Below are positions 6,490-13,026 of a stretch of 13,075 bases of DNA, in pieces (the stretch's first letter is position 1; every line of letters starts with the position of its first letter). The stretch is from NCBI GenBank assembly GCA_028713395.1, contig JAQTOJ010000031.1:1-13075 (forward strand). Direction: 5' to 3'. Below the pieces are notes generated by a model. The model saw only the letters and a list, made by a program, of their open reading frames with translations, had not been told where the DNA came from and made no database searches. Source of the DNA: Dehalococcoidales bacterium. Lineage in GTDB: Bacteria; Chloroflexota; Dehalococcoidia; Dehalococcoidales; Fen-1064. A program made the position numbers and the translations under genes.

Positions 6490-6972
6490 TTACTTTACGG
6501 AAACGGATGGATCGAGAAAGATCAGAGCGAGCTCCGCCCCGGTGAAAGTCATTTTAGATCCCAATCCCACGTTGAGCACGCAGGTTTCTTGAGGATCAAG
6601 CATTTTAATAAAGAGATCCCTATCTAAAATGACGACGAGTTTACTGGTGTTTTCTCCCCCATGTTTCGGGTTAAAGGCCGCGTGATAAGCCGCGACGGTA
6701 TTCCAAAATGGAACTATTGGGCGACCATGTTCGTTGAATCTGGCAATAATTGTCGTACTTGAGCCTTCAATGCTTGGTATGGGTTTGCCGTCCCATACCG
6801 GATTCGTGTTATCAAAATCAGGATTATCCGTTAAGACGATCACCTGGTCCCCAATAAGATTTCTGGCGCGTTCGATTTTAGATTGGAAAAGGCATGAGGT
6901 TGATCCCAGAATAACCAACAACAATACGACGGCTGCCGATAAAAATGATTTAGTGCTTCTTCTGATTATCAT
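6490..6972 (-). CDS. Small membrane-anchored or lipoprotein-like protein, unknown function
   Basis: Read from the ATG at 6972, the product has 160 residues. It begins M-I-I-R-R-S-T-K-S-F, a basic n-region, followed by a hydrophobic stretch (11-23) and G-S-T-S-C at 23-27. Cys27 could be a lipidated cysteine, but the -3 position is Ser rather than the usual Leu, so a simple signal anchor is also possible. The rest (28-160) is soluble-looking and would lie outside the membrane, with segments such as W-D-G-K-P-I-P (60-66) and K-L-V-V-I-L-D-R-D (111-119). I recognise no family. A longer start at TTG 7011 would place the start codon inside the promoter -35 box and is unlikely. The gene is convergent with the replication cassette, divergent from the macro-domain gene, and lies in an AT-rich patch, as a recently acquired gene might. 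Confidence 0.65.
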   Translation of the reverse strand: MIIRRSTKSFLSAAVVLLLVILGSTSCLFQSKIERARNLIGDQVIVLTDNPDFDNTNPVWDGKPIPSIEGSSTTIIARFNEHGRPIVPFWNTVAAYHAAFNPKHGGENTSKLVVILDRDLFIKMLDPQETCVLNVGLGSKMTFTGAELALIFLDPSVSVK

Positions 6973-6982
6973 AAATAATAGG

Positions 6983-7011
6983 ATTATATAAAGAAGAATA
7001 ATAAAAATCAA
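6983..7011 (-). promoter_or_regulatory. Promoter of the membrane-anchored gene, near-leaderless
   Basis: On the minus strand, TTGATT (7011-7006) is followed by a 17-nt spacer and a perfect TATAAT (6988-6983). Only 10 nt separate this -10 box from the ATG at 6972, so the transcript would start about 3-5 nt before the start codon. No Shine-Dalgarno sequence fits in that leader. Confidence 0.65.
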
Positions 7012-7142
7012 GAATTAGATGGGCAATATTTTGAAAAATCGGACAGTTAACGGTTTTGCAGACTTGAAATAACCATATGCTAAAATCATGGGTATGAAAA
7101 CGGAATCATATAATGTTGAAAAAAGACGTTTGTAATTCACAC

Positions 7143-7171
7143 TTGACAAATACACGCAAACGTGTAAAAAT
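7143..7171 (+). promoter_or_regulatory. Promoter and palindromic operator of the macro-domain/DUF2851 unit
   Basis: A perfect TTGACA (7143-7148) and a -10-like TAAAAA/AAAAAT (7165-7171, preceded by TG) are spaced 16-17 nt. Almost the whole spacer is the perfect palindrome TACACG-CAAA-CGTGTA (7151-7166). A further half-site, ACGTTTG (7126-7132), is the exact reverse complement of CAAACGT (7157-7163), with centres 31 bp apart, about three helical turns. This is the arrangement expected of a repressor operator between -35 and -10. The regulator is not identified. Confidence 0.65.
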
Positions 7172-7200
7172 GGAACCATTAAGCAATGGAGGTCAGGTCA

Positions 7201-7710
7201 ATGTTCAAGGTGGAAATCATCCGGGGTGATATAACGCAGATCGCCGCCGAGGCACTGGTCAATCCCGCGAATAATCACCTCTGGATGGGAGGCGGAGTGG
7301 CGGGCGCCCTAAAACGGGCGGGTGGTTGGGAGATAGAAATGGCGGCGGAAAATCAAGGTCCCATTGAGGTAGGACAAACGGTGGTGACTACCGCCGGACG
7401 TTTAGCGGCGAAATACATTATTCATGCGGTTGTCATGGCCCAGAATTTAGTGACAACTCCGGAATACATACGCGAAGCGACGAAAAACAGTCTGGAGAGA
7501 GCGCGGGCATTACAGGTGAAGACGCTCGTTTTACCGGCGTTCGGCACCGGCGTGGGAAGGCTACCGGTGGAAGAAGCGGCGCAAATCATGCTGCAGGAAG
7601 TAAAGAAATTCGCCCGGACGCCTTCATCGCTGGAAACCGTGACATTCGTCCTCTACCGGGAAAAAGAATTTCACGTTTTCCAGGAGGAGTGGGAAAGGCA
7701 ATCCACCTGA
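7201..7710 (+). CDS. Macro-domain protein (ADP-ribose binding)
   Basis: Macro domains bind ADP-ribose or its derivatives and in many members remove ADP-ribose from proteins, nucleic acids or O-acetyl groups. The 169-residue protein is essentially one domain: G-D-I-T (9-12), V-N-P-A-N-N (20-25), the phosphate loop G-G-G-V-A-G-A-L (30-37), H75, and the second loop L-P-A-F-G-T-G-V-G (111-119). The loop has Ala34 where MacroD-type hydrolases have a catalytic Asp (G-G-G-V-D), so it is closer to Af1521-like macro domains; binding versus hydrolysis is open. The ATG at 7201 has GGAGG (7188-7192) at ideal distance. The in-frame ATG at 7186 would destroy that arrangement and leave almost no leader. The DUF2851 gene follows within a few bases, so the two form an operon behind an operator-bearing promoter. 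Confidence 0.92.
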   Translation: MFKVEIIRGDITQIAAEALVNPANNHLWMGGGVAGALKRAGGWEIEMAAENQGPIEVGQTVVTTAGRLAAKYIIHAVVMAQNLVTTPEYIREATKNSLERARALQVKTLVLPAFGTGVGRLPVEEAAQIMLQEVKKFARTPSSLETVTFVLYREKEFHVFQEEWERQST

Positions 7711-7714
7711 AAAC

Positions 7715-9073
7715 TTGCAGGGGGCTGATGAACGGTTGGGGTTAACGAAAAACGGCGTCAACGAAAGCACAGTAGCAGATTTGTGGCGGGAATTAGTCAA
7801 TGCCGGTTATGATTTTACCGCCGATACACGGCAAGCGGTGCATGTGCGATACGCGGGGAAAAATTGTGAAATCCCCGGCGCCGATATCCGGGACGTGGCT
7901 TTGGAATTTGACGGCCGGACTGTTAACGGCAACATCGAATTCCACGTCTACGCCGGGGATTGGCGGGTTCACGGGCATCAGCATGACCGGGCCTATAATA
8001 ATATCGCGCTGCATGTTGTCATGTGGCGGCAGACAGGGGAGATCACCTACCGGGAAAACGGGCAGGCCGTGCCGACCGTGGCCATCGGGCAATTTTACGA
8101 TAATATCCGGCAGAGCGGGCTGGAAACAGCCGCGTTCAATCTGCGGCCGTGCGCGCAGTTGGGGGAGAAAAACCCGGCCAAAGTGAGCAAGGTGCTGGAG
8201 CAGGCGGGCGAAGAGCGTTTTTGGGGGAAAGGGCGTCTGTTTCAAGCCGAATTGACCCAACATGATGCCGCGCAGTGCCTTTATGCGGGGATCATGGAAG
8301 CTCTGGGTTACGCGCAAAACAAAGTCCCTTTCAGAAAACTGGCGGGCATGGCGCCATTGACGCAGTGGGCACACTTACTGACGGCTGAAGATGAGATACC
8401 GTTAATGACCGTACTTTGCGGAAATGCGGGTTTACTACCATCGCAACGCCCGGAAGCTGCATCCCATACGGTGGATATTTATACCCGAGAACTGGAATCA
8501 GGGTACTGTCCGAACGCCGGCGTAACGTCAATGGAATTCAGAGAGTGGTCGTTTTTCCGCTTGCGTCCGGGCAACTATCCGGCGCGGCGGCTGGCAGGCA
8601 TGGTCAACCTGCTGCGCAAATACCGGGAGCGGGGGTTAATTGACGGACTGGGGCAATTAGTTGGCGAAGCGCCGGCGGAAAATGGGGAAGAGGGTTTGCT
8701 TTCCGGCGTGATGGTCAAGGCGGAAGGTTACTGGCAACCCCGCTTTGATTTCGGCAAGGAATGCCGCGGGTTGAGTGCCTACTTAATCGGAGAAAGCCGG
8801 GCGGCGGAGATAATAATCAATGTTGTGCTGCCTTTCTTCTGGGCTTACGGTCAATACCGGGGAGATGCCACGCTATCCGGTAAAGCGCTGGAATTGTTTA
8901 CGTCCTTCTCTTCGCGGGAAGAGAACACGGTGGAAAAACACATGCGCGGGCAACTGGGGTTAAAACGGGCGGTGGCGCATACTGCCTGCCGGCAACAGGG
9001 GCTGTTACACCTGTACAAGGAATTTTGTACGCAAGGGAAGTGCGTGGAGTGTTTGCTGGGCGCTCAGCTTTAA
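7715..9073 (+). CDS. DUF2851 family protein
   Basis: The product (up to 452 residues) matches the DUF2851 pattern known from Bacteroidetes, Chloroflexota and others. It has an N-terminal A-D-L-W-R-E-L (21-27), then G-A-D in place of the common G-P-D-F (D57), G-N-I-E-F-H (72-77), D-W-R-V-H-G-H-Q-H-D-R-A-Y-N-N (82-96) and L-H-V-V (99-102). A C-terminal cysteine cluster, F-C-x4-C-x2-C-L-L-G, is also typical. No function is established for the family that I can cite. The D...E-x-H layout followed by an H/D-rich stretch is reminiscent of metal-dependent nucleases, which is speculation. No ATG fits the start: TTG at 7715 is the longest option and TTG at 7736, 11 nt after GGGGG, is a good alternative. 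The gene ends within a 4-nt overlap with the convergent permease gene. Confidence 0.82.
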   Translation: MQGADERLGLTKNGVNESTVADLWRELVNAGYDFTADTRQAVHVRYAGKNCEIPGADIRDVALEFDGRTVNGNIEFHVYAGDWRVHGHQHDRAYNNIALHVVMWRQTGEITYRENGQAVPTVAIGQFYDNIRQSGLETAAFNLRPCAQLGEKNPAKVSKVLEQAGEERFWGKGRLFQAELTQHDAAQCLYAGIMEALGYAQNKVPFRKLAGMAPLTQWAHLLTAEDEIPLMTVLCGNAGLLPSQRPEAASHTVDIYTRELESGYCPNAGVTSMEFREWSFFRLRPGNYPARRLAGMVNLLRKYRERGLIDGLGQLVGEAPAENGEEGLLSGVMVKAEGYWQPRFDFGKECRGLSAYLIGESRAAEIIINVVLPFFWAYGQYRGDATLSGKALELFTSFSSREENTVEKHMRGQLGLKRAVAHTACRQQGLLHLYKEFCTQGKCVECLLGAQL

Positions 9074-9870
9074 CTCCCTGTAGAGCGGTAGTGTTTTACT
9101 CCGAATTCCCAAACCCTGATTGACAAAAACAGAAAAAGCACCCCGACCAACGGGGACACCCATTGGAACCATACCGGCGAATTTAACACATCGTTTTTCC
9201 CTAGTATGGCAATCACCGGAAAATAGTTGACGCACGCCAGCGGGATGATAAAGATGAAAAACTTAACAAACCAGCGGTTGTAAATGGCCAGCGGCCATTG
9301 AGCGGTTTCAATCCCGCCATAAGTAAACGAATTAATTATTTCCAGACTCTGTGTAGACCAAAAACACATCGTCGCCTGCAAAACTATCAGTCCGGTAAAA
9401 AGCATCACGCCTCCGAAGACGGCAAACAACAGCAACAATATCTTGAATGTTGACCAATGGATACCCAGATTGATTGAAGCCCAAATCAGAATGATCAATC
9501 CCTGCATCAGTCTGCCTAATCTTGTGAGTTGAAAATCGTGGGTTAAAACCTGCAACACGGTGGTACGAGGCCGGAGTAAAGTACGATCGAATTCGCCGGT
9601 ATTCACCTGGTAAGCAAATAAATCAAACCCGCGCCCGAAAGCTTCGGAAATGGCGTAACCTGAGTTGATCATGCCGTAAAACAGGCCGATTTCCCAAAGA
9701 TTCCAATCTCTTAGTGATCCGAAGCGGGAGAACAACACCCAAATACCAATAAAATCGATAAATGTAACCAGCAGATTCCCGATGTTCAGAATTAAAAATG
9801 AAGCGCGGTATTGCAACTGCCCACGGACATGTAAATTGATATATTTGAAATACAGTTTTATCGCATTCAT
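9070..9870 (-). CDS. ABC-2-type exporter permease (COG3694/ABC2_membrane_6-like)
   Basis: This 266-residue membrane protein starts with the short cytoplasmic M-N-A-I-K-L-Y-F-K-Y-I-N and then L-Q-Y-R-A-S-F, the hallmark opening of this permease family. About six hydrophobic segments follow, for example near residues 25-50, 105-125, 135-160, 170-195, 200-225 and 235-255. The conserved G-E-F-D-R-T-L-L-R-P segment (92-101) is the loop typical of the family. It should form the membrane channel with the paralogous upstream permease, powered by the COG4586-type ATPase. The ATG at 9870 has AGGGCGG upstream and lies 2 nt after the upstream permease stop. A longer frame to 9921 would overlap that gene by about 50 nt and is rejected. 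The substrate is unknown. Confidence 0.88.
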   Translation of the reverse strand: MNAIKLYFKYINLHVRGQLQYRASFLILNIGNLLVTFIDFIGIWVLFSRFGSLRDWNLWEIGLFYGMINSGYAISEAFGRGFDLFAYQVNTGEFDRTLLRPRTTVLQVLTHDFQLTRLGRLMQGLIILIWASINLGIHWSTFKILLLLFAVFGGVMLFTGLIVLQATMCFWSTQSLEIINSFTYGGIETAQWPLAIYNRWFVKFFIFIIPLACVNYFPVIAILGKNDVLNSPVWFQWVSPLVGVLFLFLSIRVWEFGVKHYRSTGS

Positions 9871-9872
9871 TA

Positions 9873-10673
9873 TTATCCGCCCTGAACCACAGCTCGTTTG
9901 GTGGCTGAAGAAAGCAGCCACAAGCCGAGTCCAATAAATACGCCTGCACAGGTTAATTGCAACGTCAATAGTGTGAAAACTTGGGCTGGGGGCAGAGTCC
10001 CCAGGTACAAGCGAAAGGGTATATCCATTAATCCGCTAAAAGGTAAATATCTCAGAGCGGGTTGTGCCCATTCCGGAAAGAAAGCCAGAGGAACGATATT
10101 ACCGGAAAATATCATCACCAGCGCCGGTAGAAGCCGCTGTACCCCATCACCAGACAACGTCCATAAAGTTGAGATGCTTATAATATTCGCAACGGCGCAA
10201 CCGAGCAGGAGGGCGCCGACCAGGGATACAGAAAAGGATACAACGGATGAAGCTGTTGAAGGCGCTATCAATCCGTAAGATTGCGGTAAAAAGCATACAA
10301 TGAAAAGTAATGGCAGTCCATTTAATATCAAGGATACAGCCACTTTAGAGATTAACCGGCAATACCAAAAAAAATAGAGATTTAATGGGCGGCACAATTC
10401 GTAAGCGAAATTACCAGAACGAATTAAACCCAATACCTCGCTGTCACCACCTAAGGGTAACGTCCTGAAAACCATTTGTCCCAGCCACGTATAGGTCACG
10501 GTTTGTTCTAACGACATCGGTTGGATAGTCGTATTAAATAGATAAAAAGCGTGAAAGACCATCACTCTGACGAAACCAAAAAAGAATTGAGTAAATAATC
10601 CGGCAGCGGCAGCGGCACGATATTGTAACTGTACTGCAAACCGGAGTTTCAAAATTGAAAAATAGGCTTTCAT
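9873..10673 (-). CDS. ABC-2-type exporter permease (COG4587-like)
   Basis: The 266-residue product begins M-K-A-Y-F-S-I-L-K-L-R-F-A-V-Q-L-Q-Y-R-A and has about six membrane segments (roughly 20-48, 62-75, 108-128, 136-165, 178-200 and 233-256). The segment I-R-S-G-N-F-A-Y-E-L-C-R-P-L-N (84-98) matches the loop that both permeases of such exporters carry (compare G-E-F-D-R-T-L-L-R-P in its partner). It is a paralogue of the downstream permease and very likely its heterodimer partner. The start codon overlaps the ATPase stop (ATGA), so translation is coupled and no separate strong ribosome binding site is seen. The substrate cannot be told; family members are annotated as drug, lipid or peptide exporters without firm evidence. 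Confidence 0.88.
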   Translation of the reverse strand: MKAYFSILKLRFAVQLQYRAAAAAGLFTQFFFGFVRVMVFHAFYLFNTTIQPMSLEQTVTYTWLGQMVFRTLPLGGDSEVLGLIRSGNFAYELCRPLNLYFFWYCRLISKVAVSLILNGLPLLFIVCFLPQSYGLIAPSTASSVVSFSVSLVGALLLGCAVANIISISTLWTLSGDGVQRLLPALVMIFSGNIVPLAFFPEWAQPALRYLPFSGLMDIPFRLYLGTLPPAQVFTLLTLQLTCAGVFIGLGLWLLSSATKRAVVQGG

Positions 10674-11653
10674 ATTTTAAACTCGTCGTACATCCTGGCG
10701 ATGGTTTCCTCGATGGGCAGATTTTCTATTATGAAATCCTTGATTTCATTGTTAGCGGTGATCCGGTTGATCAAATCCGTGGCGCTGATAACCGACGGGT
10801 TGAAATGTAATTCCAGTCGCCCGTCTTCACCGCGCACACTGTTTACACCCGGGAATGCAATCGAGGGTGGCGTCCGGACGAAATCAATCGTCATGATCCG
10901 TTCCGGGGAAATACGGTTCCGTATCTGTTCTATGGTACCATCGAGCAGAATTTTCCCCTTGCCGATGAGCATTATTCGCGAACAGAGCGCTTCGATATCG
11001 TCCATATCGTGGGTGGTGAGAATCACTGTCACACCCCGCTCCCGATTGATTTTTTTGATAAAATCACGCACGGCTAACTTGGAGACTGCATCAAGTCCGA
11101 TGGTCGGTTCATCAAGAAACAATATCTGGGGTTGATGTAGTAGTGATGCCGCGAGCTCGCAGCGCATTTTCTGTCCGAGGCTTAATTGCCGCACCGGTGT
11201 CTCAACAAGCTTTTGCAAGCCCAAGCTTTCCACCAGCTCGTTTTTCGTTTTTTGATACTGTTGAAAAGGGATTTTGTAAATATCTTTGAGCAAATCAAAA
11301 GAATCACCTACCGGGACATCCCACCAGAGCTGCGTCCTCTGTCCGAACACTACCCCGATGCGCCGGACATGTTCGATGCGTTGTCTCCAGGGAATCCGTC
11401 CCATTACTTCGCATTTGCCCGAATCGGGAGTCAGGATGCCGCTCATGATTTTTATAGTAGTCGACTTGCCAGCTCCGTTCGGTCCGATGTAGCCTACCAG
11501 CTCGCCTTCCTCCAGATTGAAGGATATGCCGTTTAGGGCGTTCACGGTGGTCGTTTGGCGGTGGGCGAAGGCTTTTAGCGAGTTGAAAAAACCGCTTTGT
11601 CGCCGGTTTACTTTGAAGGTTTTCCGCAGGTCTTCGACTAAAATTTGGGGCAT
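10670..11653 (-). CDS. ABC transporter ATPase (COG4586-type)
   Basis: The 327-residue ATPase energises the two downstream permeases. Motifs are Walker A G-P-N-G-A-G-K-S-T (57-65), the Q-loop in V-V-F-G-Q-R-T-Q-L-W-W-D (101-112), signature L-S-L-G-Q-K (157-162), Walker B I-L-F-L-D-E-P (177-183), the D-loop G-L-D-A-V (186-190) and H-loop T-T-H-D (213-216). The F-G-Q-R-T-Q-L-W-W-D stretch and the L-S-L-G-Q signature in place of L-S-G-G-Q are characteristic of this subfamily. A C-terminal extension (about 240-327) follows the nucleotide-binding domain, as usual for it. The ATG has TTGGAG upstream. The ATPase heads the three-gene minus-strand operon. Its promoter overlaps a long palindrome, suggesting repressor control by an unknown regulator. 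Confidence 0.94.
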   Translation of the reverse strand: MPQILVEDLRKTFKVNRRQSGFFNSLKAFAHRQTTTVNALNGISFNLEEGELVGYIGPNGAGKSTTIKIMSGILTPDSGKCEVMGRIPWRQRIEHVRRIGVVFGQRTQLWWDVPVGDSFDLLKDIYKIPFQQYQKTKNELVESLGLQKLVETPVRQLSLGQKMRCELAASLLHQPQILFLDEPTIGLDAVSKLAVRDFIKKINRERGVTVILTTHDMDDIEALCSRIMLIGKGKILLDGTIEQIRNRISPERIMTIDFVRTPPSIAFPGVNSVRGEDGRLELHFNPSVISATDLINRITANNEIKDFIIENLPIEETIARMYDEFKI

Positions 11654-11670
11654 GTTGACTCCAATACTTC

Positions 11671-11718
11671 ATAAATATGCAGATAAGCATATTAGCATAT
11701 TTATTGACATTTGTTCAA
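11671..11718 (-). promoter_or_regulatory. ABC exporter promoter overlapped by a 10-14-10 palindrome
   Basis: On the minus strand, TTGAAC (11718-11713), an 18-nt spacer and TAATAT (11694-11689) with an upstream TG form an extended -10 promoter. The exact 10-bp arms ATAAATATGC (11671-11680) and GCATATTTAT (11695-11704) enclose the -10 box, and a third GCATAT lies inside at 11687-11692. This is a plausible operator. Beyond it, ACTCCAATA (11658-11666) and TATTGGAGT (11728-11736) form a second, wider 9-bp inverted repeat. The inner copy of that repeat contains the ATPase ribosome binding site. Confidence 0.6.
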
Positions 11719-11791
11719 GTGGAAAAATATTGGAGTTTTAAAGCCAGGTTTTGGAAAGGTTACTAGATTATGTTTGTAGTTTATTTGTTTC

Positions 11792-12616
11792 CTATTGAGC
11801 TACATTTTGAGTGGCCGGCTGAAGATAGCCGATCTTAATTAATCGTAAGCGGGCGGCGTCATCCGAAACGTCGAAAGCGTGTGCCACTTGAGCGGCAAGT
11901 TCATGAGGCAGATCAGTATCTCCCGGTAACCCTTGAACACCCCTCTGCTTATTTTCGTAATTTTTAACCAATTTGCGGACCGCGGTGAGCGGCATCAAGA
12001 TGGCGCCGCAGATATAGCTGGCCTGCCACTCCATCCAATCCGAAACCGGAGCCTGCAGTATAAGACCGCGAGTGCACCTAAAAGTTCTACGAGAAGTGAA
12101 GGGAGAGAAGATTTCGTTGTGATCATCATCTAAAGTAGGGGGCTTACTCTGGTCGGGATTTAGTTTTTGTCTGAGTCGTGACATGGCTTTACGTTCAACC
12201 GTTAATTTTTTCATAATATTGGTAACAGTCTTTGGAGTTGAATTCATTTCCCACAGGAAGGTATGAAATCTGACGTGACCGTATTCGTGAGCCAAGGTCG
12301 TCCGGAGCCTTAAATATCTTGAATCTTCGACCGATAATTGTTGGGATATTTTTACCACCGGCTTTTTATGCGGGTAGAAATCCGTGGATCCTTCTATGTC
12401 TTCGCCGTCAAGTGTGAGGTCGGCAAACAAATCGAGGTCCGATGTGTCCCGTTCCACCATGATAGTTAAGTCGTCGGTGGTAATTGGAAACCTGACCACC
12501 CCGTATTTATGCATCAAGAAACCGGAGACAATCTGTTCGCACTCATTATCCAATTCTTCTTGAGTATAAAAAGGCCGCCAGACAAAACGACCGGTGGTAT
12601 CATTGACCCATTTCAC
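11792..12616 (-). CDS. ImmA/IrrE-family metallopeptidase
   Basis: This 274-residue protein carries the zinc-metallopeptidase motif H110-E-Y-G-H114 and downstream D-W-M-E-W-Q-A-S (193-200), in which Glu196 fits the third zinc ligand, followed by G-A-I-L-M-P (204-209), as in ImmA/IrrE proteins. Relatives cleave or inactivate a partner XRE repressor to induce mobile-element or stress genes. The gap between HExxH and Glu196 is about 82 residues, longer than in compact ImmA proteins, and holds a basic stretch (about 136-165) and C181. The start is GTG at 12616, overlapping the XRE stop by 4 nt (GTGA), so the pair is translationally coupled. The C-terminal region (about 237-265) looks helical. Which targets it releases is unknown; it may act on the repressor encoded just upstream. 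Confidence 0.88.
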   Translation of the reverse strand: MKWVNDTTGRFVWRPFYTQEELDNECEQIVSGFLMHKYGVVRFPITTDDLTIMVERDTSDLDLFADLTLDGEDIEGSTDFYPHKKPVVKISQQLSVEDSRYLRLRTTLAHEYGHVRFHTFLWEMNSTPKTVTNIMKKLTVERKAMSRLRQKLNPDQSKPPTLDDDHNEIFSPFTSRRTFRCTRGLILQAPVSDWMEWQASYICGAILMPLTAVRKLVKNYENKQRGVQGLPGDTDLPHELAAQVAHAFDVSDDAARLRLIKIGYLQPATQNVAQ

Positions 12617-12945
12617 TGTTCTTTACCACCCTCGCTTCTGTGGTAACTTCTTGCGAAAGCTTCAAAAGCTTCGTGAACTACAGAGGGATTGATTGCGGTG
12701 GTTTGGCGGTATTTTGGCGGTATCTCATGAACGATAAAGAACAAATAATCCTCCGGTACATCCAATATTTTGGCGAACTGACTGATCAGATTGTCACCGG
12801 GGGGATTACGCCGATCCCGTTCAATATCGTTGAGATATTGTGGGGAGATGGGTTTCCCGTCATCTTTTATTACCATTGAAGCGAGTTGTTTCTGACTCAT
12901 CTGTTTGGATTTACGGGCATGCACTATAACTTGTCCAAATGTCAT
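12613..12945 (-). CDS. XRE-family HTH transcriptional regulator
   Basis: The 110-residue protein is a Cro/CI-type helix-turn-helix repressor. The HTH domain spans about residues 4-70: F-G-Q-V-I-V-H-A-R-K-S-K-Q-M-S-Q-K-Q-L-A, then an insertion-like K-D-D-G-K-P-I-S, then P-Q-Y-L-N-D-I-E-R-D-R-R-N-P-P, with L-A-K-I-L-D-V-P-type helix 5 (here F-A-K-I-L-D-V-P, 57-64). A short C-terminal tail (80-110) lacks a dimerisation or peptidase domain, which fits control by the separate ImmA-like peptidase. A consensus promoter precedes it and a 15-bp imperfect palindrome lies in its leader, so autoregulation is likely. AGAGAG is a weak ribosome binding site before the ATG. Such pairs are common on mobile elements, but no integrase or phage gene is in view. 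Confidence 0.93.
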   Translation of the reverse strand: MTFGQVIVHARKSKQMSQKQLASMVIKDDGKPISPQYLNDIERDRRNPPGDNLISQFAKILDVPEDYLFFIVHEIPPKYRQTTAINPSVVHEAFEAFARSYHRSEGGKEQ

Positions 12946-12959
12946 ATGTTTCTCTCTAT

Positions 12960-13013
12960 TAACAATTATCGTTATCCGCTAATCAGCATATCGGCATTTG
13001 TAGTTGGTGTCAA
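12960..13013 (-). promoter_or_regulatory. XRE-ImmA promoter and candidate operator
   Basis: On the minus strand, TTGACA (13013-13008), a 17-nt spacer and TATGCT (12990-12985) form a near-consensus promoter. The expected start lies near 12978, leaving a leader of roughly 30 nt. In that leader TAACAATTATCGTTA (12960-12974) is a palindrome with one mismatched pair and could be the operator of the XRE protein. CCGCTAAT (12976-12983) and ATTAGCGG (13032-13039) form a second inverted pair around the promoter. Confidence 0.6.
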
Positions 13014-13026
13014 ATATAAAAGGTGG

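Noticed and set aside
6973..7011. TTG start at 7011 for the membrane-anchored protein
   Set aside because: The codon is part of the -35 box of a good promoter and no ribosome binding site precedes it; the ATG at 6972 begins a normal signal sequence.
7088..7135. Fifteen-codon frame upstream of the macro-domain promoter
   Set aside because: It has no ribosome binding site, ends before the main promoter and could not act as its leader peptide.
9871..9921. Longer start at 9921 for the second permease
   Set aside because: It would overlap the first permease by about 50 nt; ATG 9870 has an upstream AGGGCGG and matches the conserved N-terminus of the partner permease.
11704..11732. Plus-strand TTGACA at 11704-11709 as a promoter antisense to the immA-like gene
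   Set aside because: The sequence 16-18 nt downstream (AATATT/ATATTG) is a poor -10 box, and the TTGACA overlaps one arm of the exporter palindrome.
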